8,587 bases of DNA from DASPKW01 sp038244055 (GTDB lineage: Bacteria > Planctomycetota > Phycisphaerae > Tepidisphaerales > Tepidisphaeraceae): assembly GCA_038244055.1 (NCBI GenBank), contig JBBRTW010000314.1:1-8587 (forward strand), read 5' to 3'. Shown in pieces: positions 1 to 5,833 of this stretch; position 1 is the first letter of the stretch, and each line of letters opens with the position of its first letter. A model generated the notes under the pieces. That model made no database searches, was not told the origin of the DNA, and saw nothing but the letters and a program-made list of their open reading frames with translations. The position numbers and the translations under genes were made by a program.

Positions 1-77
1 AAGAATGATCCATGATCAGTGGTACGCGCAAATCGCGCATTTGTGATCAATCATTCGAATTCGTCGGATCGGACACT

Positions 78-101
78 CCCTCTCCTGTACTCGGGAGAGG
101 G
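78..101. repeat. Intergenic inverted repeat (8-bp arms)
   Basis: CCCTCTCC at 78-85 and GGAGAGGG at 94-101 form a perfect 8-bp inverted repeat around an 8-nt loop. The right arm is followed by a G-rich tail (CGGGGGTGAGGGT, 102-114). From memory, palindromes of this type with a GGGTGAGGG tail are dispersed between genes in several GC-rich bacterial phyla, so I read it as one copy of a REP-like family. It lies about 100 bp downstream of the stop of the minus-strand VIT/VWA gene. There is no T-run on either side, so it is not a standard intrinsic terminator, although the stem could protect a transcript 3' end. Confidence 0.6.
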
Positions 102-163
102 CGGGGGTGAGGGTCTGCCGCGATGGATCATACCCGCGTCAATTCCAACGATTGCACCATTTC

Positions 164-198
164 AATCCGCAATCGGTAATCCACAATCCCCAATGACT
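164..198. repeat. Short tandem heptanucleotide repeat, AATCNNN
   Basis: Five consecutive 7-bp units start at 164, 171, 178, 185 and 192: AATCCGC, AATCGGT, AATCCAC, AATCCCC and the decayed AATGACT. The AAT core keeps an exact 7-bp phase while the other positions vary. The array ends at the first base of the VIT/VWA stop codon (TCA, 198-200 on the plus strand). It resembles in style the short tandemly repeated heptamers known from cyanobacterial intergenic DNA. No function can be read from it. Confidence 0.55.
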
Positions 199-2624
199 CA
201 CCCCCGAACCTGATACAGCACCTCATCCAGCACCAGATCCACATTATCCCCCAGGCTCAGCCACTGCGCCGCCTCGGGGTGCTTCTTGAGCAGCTCAAAA
301 TACTCATCCGAATTGAACTTGATTTGAACCGTCTTGATGTCCTTCTTCGATTGCGATGTCGAATCGTTCCAGACGTTCTCATTCTGGTAAAACGCCCGGC
401 CATTGATGATCCGCGCCTGCTGCGCGTAATTCTGCGACTGCTCAGCGCGGTAGCCGAGTTTCTCGCCGCTCTCGGCCAGCGGCGCATTCCCCGCCGCCGT
501 TGACCGCTCGCCATGTCCCGATGCCGGCTTGCCCGCCGCAAATCCGCCGCGCCCGCCGCCGACACCGCCGGCCGCGCCCTTGTACATCTCCTCCTGCTGC
601 TTGTTCTGCTGATCGTTGTAGGTCCACTTCAGGTCGTTCAGCTTCCGCGCGTTATCCACCGCCACATCGCCGCTGCGCCGCTCGGGCGCGGCCGCCTCCG
701 CCTTCGCCCCGTCGAAGCGGTCCTTCGACCGCGCCAGCGCATCGCGATCCGCGCTCAGCTCCCGGAAATTCTGCTGCGCCACCGGCACCCCGCGCCGCCG
801 CTCATCTTCGAGAATCAGATACGCCGTGTACGGTGTGACAATCCCATGCTCCCGCGCCAGCCGCACCACTTCATCCTTGAGCTCCTTGGTCTCCCCGCGC
901 AGGCGGATTTCATCGAGCAGGAATCCCACGCGGCGGGTCGCCCAGAGCCGCGGGATGAATCCGTTCTTCGTATCGCTATCCGTAAATGTCACATCTGAAA
1001 CAAATTCCTTCTTCTCCCCGTTGAGCATCCCCGTGATCTTCACGGCCGATGCCCCCTTGCCCGTGTACCTTCCGAAAACCATCAGCATGTCCCCCTTGAA
1101 CAGATCGGGCAGCGCCCCCGGATAGAGCTGCGTCGCCCGCACATCGCCCGTGAAGGCCAGGCTGATATTCGACAGCACCGGCTCCTTGATCTTCGTGTAA
1201 AAGTTCGAAAGTTTGACCTCGATATCCTCCTCCGGCAGCACATACTGGCTCACCGCGCGGGTTTCGCTGGCGATCTGATCCAGCAGATGCGTGTTCACAT
1301 CCGTCCCGATTCCGAACGAGAAAATCCGCGTATTGGCGGCCGGCCCGCTCACCCCCGCCTTCACTCCCGCCAGCAATTTATCCTGATTCGTCTCCCCGAT
1401 CGTCGGCAATCCATCGGTCAAAAAGATGATCGAGTAAGGCCGCTTATCCGCATCGGAGCGCTTGGCCCCCAGCGCCAGCGCCTTCGCCAGCGCATCCTGG
1501 ATCGCCGTCCCGCCGATCGGCTTGAGCGCGGAGACAAACGCCTGCGCCTTGTCCACGTTCTCCTTCGAAGCCGCCTTCAAATCGTCGAAGAACGGCTCGG
1601 CCTCCGTTGAAAAGCGAATGATCTCAAACCGGTCCTTCTCATTCAGATTCGCCAGGCAGAATGATAGCGCCTTCCGCGCCTGCTCCATCTTCTTCCCCGC
1701 CATCGATCCCGAGGTATCCAGCACCAGGCAGATATCCTTCGCCTGAATCGCATTCGCCTTGGCATCGTTGCTCGGCGTGGCCATCAGCAGGAAATATCCA
1801 TCGTCCGACCCCGTCTTGTACGTCAGCAGATCGATCCCCACCGGGTTGGCATTCTTCGAGAAAATCAGCTTGAAATCCGTGTCGGGGCGCACGTTCTTAT
1901 CCTCGAATCCGATCACCGCCGATTTATCCCCATTCCGCTTGATCTCCACGTTATGCGAGGGGCTGTAGAGCGATTTAATCGCCTGATTGCAGTTCAGCGT
2001 AATCTTCACCGACACATCCTTGACCGGCTGGGCCGAGAATTTCTCGGTGTTCAGCGGGTAGGTGTACTCGATCAGGTTCGTATCGGATTTGAGAAGCTGG
2101 GTGTAGGTGATTTTGATCTTCTTCCCCTTCTTCGGCTCGATGGGGAAAATCCGCACTTTGAACGCGTCGCGCCCCATGTACTCCAGCAGCGCTGGGTCCT
2201 TGTACTTCCGCACGATCTCCTCATAAATCGCCCGCGCCTTGTCGGCCGGCAGAAGTTCCGCCGCCATCATCGTCCCGTTGATATCCATCGAGAACTTGTC
2301 GATGTGCGCCCCCGCCGGCAGCGGAAAGAGATACGTTCCCTCGAGCTGCTGATGATTGGGATTGTAAAACTCCTCATCCACGCTGGTGACGGCCACCTGA
2401 TCGTTGATCTCCACATTCACGCGGTGATAGGTCACCTCCAGAGGCGCGAACGCGAAATGCCCCCGCGGCACCGGCACGGCCGTCGTCGGCTGGTGAATCA
2501 CAATAAACCCATCCGCCCGCGCGCTCGGTGTACCCACCAGCGCTGAAACAAACACCGCCGCCGCGGCGACCCAGAGAGCAACTACCTTCGGCATGATGAA
2601 CGTCGGAAGGATAAACCTGCGCAT
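198..2624 (-). CDS. Secreted VIT and von Willebrand factor A domain protein
   Basis: This encodes an 808-residue secreted protein; no enzyme activity is expected. VIT plus VWA proteins are presumed to act in metal-dependent adhesion or protein-protein contacts outside the cytoplasm. Residues 1-37 are a signal peptide: an MRR start, a hydrophobic VVALWVAAAAVFVSALVG core and an ARA cleavage site before DGF. The VIT domain spans about 60-180 and includes the conserved stretch GTYLFPLPAGAHIDKFSM. The VWA domain spans about 297-475 with a full MIDAS metal site: D303-T-S305-G-S307, T373 and D404 (LTDG). A beta-rich region follows, then a charged stretch, a glycine-rich linker (684-699) and a C-terminal module (about 755-808). 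There is no LPXTG sorting signal or C-terminal membrane anchor, unlike the sortase-target relatives. The reading frame also allows an ATG at 2675, but the extra 17 codons lie mostly in a 14-bp repeat, and the ATG at 2624 has GAGG six bases upstream and begins the signal peptide. It is transcribed alone, divergent from the gene at 3100. Confidence 0.92.
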   Translation of the reverse strand: MRRFILPTFIMPKVVALWVAAAAVFVSALVGTPSARADGFIVIHQPTTAVPVPRGHFAFAPLEVTYHRVNVEINDQVAVTSVDEEFYNPNHQQLEGTYLFPLPAGAHIDKFSMDINGTMMAAELLPADKARAIYEEIVRKYKDPALLEYMGRDAFKVRIFPIEPKKGKKIKITYTQLLKSDTNLIEYTYPLNTEKFSAQPVKDVSVKITLNCNQAIKSLYSPSHNVEIKRNGDKSAVIGFEDKNVRPDTDFKLIFSKNANPVGIDLLTYKTGSDDGYFLLMATPSNDAKANAIQAKDICLVLDTSGSMAGKKMEQARKALSFCLANLNEKDRFEIIRFSTEAEPFFDDLKAASKENVDKAQAFVSALKPIGGTAIQDALAKALALGAKRSDADKRPYSIIFLTDGLPTIGETNQDKLLAGVKAGVSGPAANTRIFSFGIGTDVNTHLLDQIASETRAVSQYVLPEEDIEVKLSNFYTKIKEPVLSNISLAFTGDVRATQLYPGALPDLFKGDMLMVFGRYTGKGASAVKITGMLNGEKKEFVSDVTFTDSDTKNGFIPRLWATRRVGFLLDEIRLRGETKELKDEVVRLAREHGIVTPYTAYLILEDERRRGVPVAQQNFRELSADRDALARSKDRFDGAKAEAAAPERRSGDVAVDNARKLNDLKWTYNDQQNKQQEEMYKGAAGGVGGGRGGFAAGKPASGHGERSTAAGNAPLAESGEKLGYRAEQSQNYAQQARIINGRAFYQNENVWNDSTSQSKKDIKTVQIKFNSDEYFELLKKHPEAAQWLSLGDNVDLVLDEVLYQVRG

Positions 2625-2630
2625 GAAAAA

Positions 2631-2634
2631 CCTC
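2631..2634 (-). promoter_or_regulatory. Ribosome binding site deciding the VIT/VWA start
   Basis: On the minus strand GAGG is followed by TTTTTC (6 nt) and then ATG at 2624. The more distal in-frame ATG at 2675 has no comparable site and lies within tandem repeat DNA. This site favours the shorter 808-residue protein. Confidence 0.65.
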
Positions 2635-2651
2635 GTCTGCAAAAGAAATCG

Positions 2652-2707
2652 CCCGGGCCAAAACGGCTGGGCCAAGCCGCCCGGGCCAAAACGCCTGCGC
2701 CAAACCG
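2652..2707. repeat. Degenerate 14-bp tandem repeat, four units
   Basis: Four units in exact 14-bp phase begin at 2652, 2666, 2680 and 2694: CCCGGGCCAAAACG, GCTGGGCCAAGCCG, CCCGGGCCAAAACG and CCTGCGCCAAACCG. Units 1 and 3 are identical, and all share a GCCAA core. The array starts 28 bp upstream of the VIT/VWA start codon, so it is in the probable leader or promoter of that gene. It could be a cluster of regulator sites or simple replication-slippage DNA; the sequence does not decide. Confidence 0.6.
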
Positions 2708-2780
2708 CCCGCCACCCAATCAGACGCCCCAGCCCCCCGAAAGTTTCCCCCTGTTACGGAGATGTTACCGGCCATGCGCC

Positions 2781-2979
2781 CCTTTCCGCAGCCGCGGAGC
2801 GGCGACAAAAAGTAGCCCAGTGCGTGAGCACTGGGTTAACACGCAGCAAACCCTTGTCACCGCTCACCTTTCCGCAGCCGCGGAGCGGCGACAAAAAGTA
2901 GCCCAGTGCGTGAGCACTGGGTTAACACGCAGAAAACCCTCGTCACCGCTCACCTCCTTTAAGCCGCGGAGCGGCGACA
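2781..2979. repeat. 86-bp tandem repeat with two hairpins per unit, 2.3 copies
   Basis: Copy 1 is 2781-2866 and copy 2 is 2867-2952; they differ at only two positions (2847/2933 and 2855/2941). A third partial copy keeps only the GC-rich core, AGCCGCGGAGCGGCGACA, at 2962-2979. The cores start at 2790, 2876 and 2962, exactly 86 bp apart. Each unit has a small hairpin, GCCGC-GGA-GCGGC (2791-2803, 2877-2889, 2963-2975). Each complete unit also has a larger one with an 11-bp stem: TAGCCCAGTGC paired with GCACTGGGTTA (2813-2823 with 2828-2838; 2899-2909 with 2914-2924), including one G-U pair. Its loop is GTGA, a GNRA tetraloop if transcribed. I recall similar motifs as dispersed intergenic repeats in Planctomycetota and relatives. 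No associated transposase is present in the window. Confidence 0.85.
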
Positions 2980-3089
2980 TATCTGCCCCAATCCCCATCA
3001 ATATCAGCTTCACCGATCAAAACCCCATCACAATATTCCACTTGCCCCACCCCTGTCACCCGCATACGCTACCGTTCAATCAACCCTAT

Positions 3090-3093
3090 GAGG
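3090..3093 (+). promoter_or_regulatory. Ribosome binding site deciding the start at 3100
   Basis: GAGG ends six bases before the ATG at 3100, the same spacing as at the VIT/VWA gene. It overlaps the alternative in-frame ATG at 3088, which lacks its own upstream site. The start at 3100 is therefore preferred. Confidence 0.65.
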
Positions 3094-3099
3094 TGCGGC

Positions 3100-3804
3100 A
3101 TGTCCTGCAAACCGATCTTCACCTGGGGATGGATCCTCGCGGCCGCCCTCCTCTTCAACGCCAACGCAGCCCCCGCCGCCGATCCCGCCCCCGACTCCCT
3201 CGACTCCCTCAAAAAAGAAATCCAGTCCCTCAAGGATGAACTCACCCGCCTCCGCGCTGAGAATGCCGACCTCAAGCGCAAACTCCAGGACAAGGACAAC
3301 TCCGCCACCACCAAGCCCAAGATCGCCGACGGCGAAATCAAATTCGAGCTCGGCGATGAAAAAACCATCGGCGGCTACAAGTATCGCTCGCCGGCCGGCT
3401 GGGTCGCCCAGTCCGTCAAGGGCAACAACACCGGCATCACCTACCTCTCTCCCGACAAGGCCCACGCCATCCTCCTCATCATCCGTCTCAAAGGCGGCGC
3501 GCCGGCCGAGATGCAGAACAAATTCACCGACTCCGTCCTCCAGATGCAGAAGCAGCAGCTCGCCAAATCCAAGACCGTGATCGTCGACCCCACCGTCTCC
3601 CTCAACGACCCCCGCTTCTACTGCCGCCTCCGCGAACGCGTCAAAGTCGACCAGCGCACCGCCGAGCAACACCACCTCTACCGCAACTACAATAAAGACA
3701 TGATCGAAGTCACGGCCATCACCACGGCTGAGGATACGGAGACCGCGGCGCGGCTGGTCAAGCTGGCGGAGGATTTGACGCTTGGAGTAAAGCCGGAGAA
3801 GTGA
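3100..3804 (+). CDS. Secreted coiled-coil protein of unknown function
   Basis: This encodes 234 residues from the preferred ATG at 3100; an ATG at 3088 would add four residues. Residues 1-26 look like a Sec signal peptide (WGWILAAALLF core, small residues ANAAPAA before DPAP); there is no lipobox cysteine. Residues 33-65 form a strong leucine-zipper coiled coil with hydrophobic positions L34, L37, I41, L44, L48, L51, L58 and L62, and a polar N55 at a core position, as in many two-stranded zippers. Residues 75-234 make a separate globular domain with a SPAGW motif (97-101), a beta-hairpin-like stretch and a helix rich in Q and K. This layout faintly recalls PsbP/DcrB-like secreted domains, but I do not assign a family. 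It probably oligomerises in the periplasm. The last 25 or so codons switch from C-ending to G-ending choices. It stands alone, with repeat DNA on both sides. Confidence 0.8.
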   Translation: MSCKPIFTWGWILAAALLFNANAAPAADPAPDSLDSLKKEIQSLKDELTRLRAENADLKRKLQDKDNSATTKPKIADGEIKFELGDEKTIGGYKYRSPAGWVAQSVKGNNTGITYLSPDKAHAILLIIRLKGGAPAEMQNKFTDSVLQMQKQQLAKSKTVIVDPTVSLNDPRFYCRLRERVKVDQRTAEQHHLYRNYNKDMIEVTAITTAEDTETAARLVKLAEDLTLGVKPEK

Positions 3805-3820
3805 TGCCGCGCCGTTTCAG

Positions 3821-3961
3821 CCTGCTTTGCGGAAATCATCTCTTGTAGCATGCGCATCCTGCACATGTAAAAAACGCGGAACCTTGAAAAACGTGGGAAT
3901 CTTGATTCGAAGGCCGCTCACACGGGCAGGATGCCCGTGCTACATAAATGATTTCAGCAGG
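3821..3961. repeat. Pair of diverged inverted palindromic elements
   Basis: Left arm 3821-3867 and right arm 3921-3961 are inverted copies of one element. The core 23 bp (3845-3867 against the reverse of 3921-3943) match at 19 positions, and outside it GAAATCAT and CCTGCT are also shared, with a small insertion in the left arm. Each core is itself a hairpin around a 3-nt loop: CACGGGCA and TGCCCGTG on the right (perfect, 3921-3939), CATGCGCA and TGCACATG on the left (one mismatch, 3849-3867). Between the arms is a 17-18 bp direct repeat beginning AAAAACG (3870-3886 and 3887-3904). The arrangement is that of a REP doublet or a small non-autonomous inverted-repeat element. It fills the gap between the coiled-coil gene and ettA. 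No T-run follows either hairpin. Confidence 0.75.
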
Positions 3962-3965
3962 GCCA

Positions 3966-3986
3966 TTTGACATTTGCCTTTTGACA
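3966..3986. repeat. Heptanucleotide repeat TTTGACA/TTTGCCT, three units
   Basis: Three 7-bp units in phase: TTTGACA (3966-3972), TTTGCCT (3973-3979) and TTTGACA (3980-3986). The TTGACA strings look like -35 promoter boxes, but no -10 box stands at a suitable distance before the ettA start, so repeat DNA is the simpler reading. It ends 19 bp before the ettA ATG. Confidence 0.5.
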
Positions 3987-4005
3987 TGCTTTCCTCCCCC
4001 ACCCC

Positions 4006-5697
4006 ATGGCCACTCCCGAACCCAATAAAGTCATCTATTCGATGATCGGCGTCTCCAAGAAGCACGACAAAAAAGTCATCCTGGAGAACATCTACCTCTC
4101 CTATTTCTACGGCGCGAAAATCGGCGTCCTCGGCCTCAACGGCGCGGGCAAATCCACACTCCTCAAAATCCTCGCCGGCGTCGACAAAAACTTCGAAGGC
4201 CAGGTCCAGGTCTCCCCCGGCTACACGGTAGGCTATCTCCCCCAGGAGCCGCAGCTCGATGCCAATGCCACCGTCCGCCAGATCGTCGAAGAGGGCGTCA
4301 AGCCGTTCATGGACCTGCTCAAGGAGTTCGATGCCGTCAACGAGAAGCTGGCCGAGGATTTGACGCCCGCGGAGATGGAAAAAGTCCTCGACAAGCAGGG
4401 GAAGATCCAGGAGAAGCTCGATCACGTCGGCGCCTGGGATATCGATTCCCACCTCCAGATGGCCATGGATGCCCTGCGCTGCCCGCCTGAAGATGCGAAG
4501 ATCGGTCCGCTCTCCGGTGGCGAAAAACGGCGCGTGGCCCTCTGTCGCCTGCTCCTGCAAAAGCCCGATGTCCTGATCCTCGATGAGCCCACCAACCACC
4601 TCGATGCCGAGAGCGTCGACTGGCTCGAGCATCATCTCAAGCTCTACGAAGGCACCATCATCGCCGTCACCCACGACCGCTACTTCCTCGACAACGTCGC
4701 CGGGTGGATTCTCGAACTCGATCGCGGCCAGGGCATCCCTTTCAAAGGCAACTACTCGAGCTGGCTCGAACAGAAAAAGAAACGCCTCGAAGTCGAGGAA
4801 AAAATCGAGTCCGCCAAGCAAAAGGCCCTCGCCCGCGAGCTCGAATGGGTGCGCAAATCCCCCTCCGCCCGCCAGGCCAAATCCAAGGCCCGCCTCCAGG
4901 CCTACGACAAGATGGTCTCCCAGGACGCCCGCGAAAAAGAAAAAGAAATCGAAATCTTCATCCCCCCCGGCCCTCGCCTCGGCCGGCAGGTGATCGACGC
5001 CGTCAAGCTCTCCAAATCCTACGGCGACAAAGTCCTCTTCGAGAACCTCAACTTCGCACTGCCCCCCAACGGAATCGTCGGCATCATCGGCCCCAACGGC
5101 GCGGGCAAGACCACCCTTTTCCGCATCATCACCGGCCAGGAAAAAGCCGACTCCGGCGAAATCCGCATCGCCGACAGCGTCAAGCTCGGCTACGTCGAGC
5201 AATCGCGCGAGAGCCTCAAGGATGACTGGGCCGTCTGGCAGGCCATGGGCGATGGCGAGGAAGCCTTCAAAATCGGCGGCCAGGGCCCGATGGTCCCCGC
5301 CCGCGCCTACGCCGCGCGGTTTACTTTCACGGGCTCGGACCAGCAGAAGAAAGTCGGCGTTCTCTCCGGCGGCGAACGCAACCGAGTTCACCTCGCCAGA
5401 ATGCTCCGCATGGGCGCGAATGTCCTGTTGCTGGATGAACCCACCAACGACCTCGACGTCAACACCATCCGGGCATTGGAAGAAGGCATGGAAAACTTCG
5501 CCGGCTGCGCCGTCATCATCAGCCACGACCGCTGGTTTTTAGACCGCGTTGCCACCCACATCCTCGCCTTCGAAGGCGATTCATCGGTGATGTTCTTCGA
5601 AGGCAATTACCAGGAATATGAAGCCAACCGCAAGAAGCGACTGGGTCACGATGCCGATCAGCCGCATCGGATTAAGTACCGAAGGATGACGAAGTGA
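4006..5697 (+). CDS. ettA: EttA, ABC-F energy-dependent translational throttle ATPase
   Basis: This 563-residue cytoplasmic ATPase binds the ribosomal E site and, in E. coli, gates the first elongation steps according to the ATP/ADP ratio. It has two ABC domains and no membrane segment, as in all ABC-F proteins. Domain 1: Walker A GLNGAGKST at 43-51, signature LSGGE at 169-173, Walker B ending D193-E194, switch H223. Domain 2: Walker A GPNGAGKTT at 362-370, signature LSGGE at 453-457, Walker B D477-E478, switch H507. Both catalytic glutamates are present. The arm insertion typical of EttA lies at about 95-140, and the charged P-site tRNA interaction linker at about 240-320. Family-typical stretches include NVAGWILELDRG, NYSSWLEQK, FIPPGPRLG and the C-terminal RIKYRRMTK; length matches E. 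coli EttA (about 555). The ATG at 4006 aligns with the family N-terminus, but the bases before it are pyrimidine-rich with no Shine-Dalgarno motif. The stop codon abuts a 136-bp inverted-repeat element. Confidence 0.96.
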   Translation: MATPEPNKVIYSMIGVSKKHDKKVILENIYLSYFYGAKIGVLGLNGAGKSTLLKILAGVDKNFEGQVQVSPGYTVGYLPQEPQLDANATVRQIVEEGVKPFMDLLKEFDAVNEKLAEDLTPAEMEKVLDKQGKIQEKLDHVGAWDIDSHLQMAMDALRCPPEDAKIGPLSGGEKRRVALCRLLLQKPDVLILDEPTNHLDAESVDWLEHHLKLYEGTIIAVTHDRYFLDNVAGWILELDRGQGIPFKGNYSSWLEQKKKRLEVEEKIESAKQKALARELEWVRKSPSARQAKSKARLQAYDKMVSQDAREKEKEIEIFIPPGPRLGRQVIDAVKLSKSYGDKVLFENLNFALPPNGIVGIIGPNGAGKTTLFRIITGQEKADSGEIRIADSVKLGYVEQSRESLKDDWAVWQAMGDGEEAFKIGGQGPMVPARAYAARFTFTGSDQQKKVGVLSGGERNRVHLARMLRMGANVLLLDEPTNDLDVNTIRALEEGMENFAGCAVIISHDRWFLDRVATHILAFEGDSSVMFFEGNYQEYEANRKKRLGHDADQPHRIKYRRMTK

Positions 5698-5833
5698 ATT
5701 AGCCACAGATGAGCACAGATAGGCACAGATGACGTAGACAACCATGATCGCCTGCTGAAGAACCTCACGGACCACCCTTAAGAAACTTAACTCTTCCCTT
5801 ATCTGTGAATATCTGTGCTCATCTGTGGCTAAT
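5698..5833. repeat. 136-bp element with 33-bp terminal inverted repeats (MITE-like)
   Basis: Left arm 5698-5730 and right arm 5801-5833 are inverted copies: the outer 24 bp are perfect and the next 9 match at 7 positions. Each arm is itself three repeats of about 10 bp: CACAGAT starts at 5704, 5714 and 5724, and ATCTGTG at 5801, 5811 and 5821. The 70-bp interior is unrelated to the arms. No clear target-site duplication is visible. The element starts on the base after the ettA stop and its right arm overlaps the 3' end of the minus-strand HAD gene (5819-5833). I recall CACAGATGARCACAGAT-type repeats as common intergenic DNA in Planctomycetota, Verrucomicrobiota and others. Transcribed from either side it could fold into a long stem and separate the two convergent genes, but there is no T-run. 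Confidence 0.8.

Larger units (their letters stand above)
2625..3099. other. Divergent intergenic region rich in repeats
   Basis: This 475-bp gap separates two divergently transcribed genes for secreted proteins, so both promoters should lie here. It holds a 14-bp degenerate tandem repeat next to the VIT/VWA start and an 86-bp tandem repeat in the middle. At 2754-2770 the hexamer TGTTAC occurs twice, 11 bp apart, which could be a binding site but is unproven. For the plus-strand gene the best promoter-like pair is TTGCCC (3042-3047) and TACGCT (3065-3070), spaced 17 bp, which is a weak match. I see no credible protein-coding frame; frames across it translate repeat DNA. Confidence 0.6.

Noticed and set aside
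3..56. GAATGAT and ATCATTC as a 7-bp inverted repeat near the window start
   Set aside because: The arms are short and 40 bp apart in AT-rich DNA with several GATC strings; chance explains it.
19..213. A 64-codon plus-strand frame at the left end
   Set aside because: It runs through the palindrome and the heptamer array and overlaps the VIT/VWA 3' end; its sequence is translated repeat.
2781..2979. CRISPR array
   Set aside because: The whole 86-bp unit is repeated, with no unique spacers between short repeats, and no cas gene is present.
2593..3239. Short plus-strand frames across the 86-bp repeats
   Set aside because: They repeat the same peptide twice because they translate the tandem repeat, and they have no ribosome binding site.
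3921..3943. Intrinsic terminator after the coiled-coil gene
   Set aside because: The hairpin is strong but is followed by CTACATAAATG rather than a T-run, and it has an inverted partner, so it is better explained as a repeat element.
3967..3986. Two TTGACA strings as -35 boxes for ettA
   Set aside because: No -10 box occurs 16-18 bp downstream of either, and both belong to a 7-bp repeat.
3940..5526. A 528-codon open frame on the minus strand, opposite ettA
   Set aside because: It is antisense to a certain ettA with all ABC motifs. Its translation is a low-complexity run of acidic and hydrophobic residues, typical of the shadow of a C-ending codon gene.
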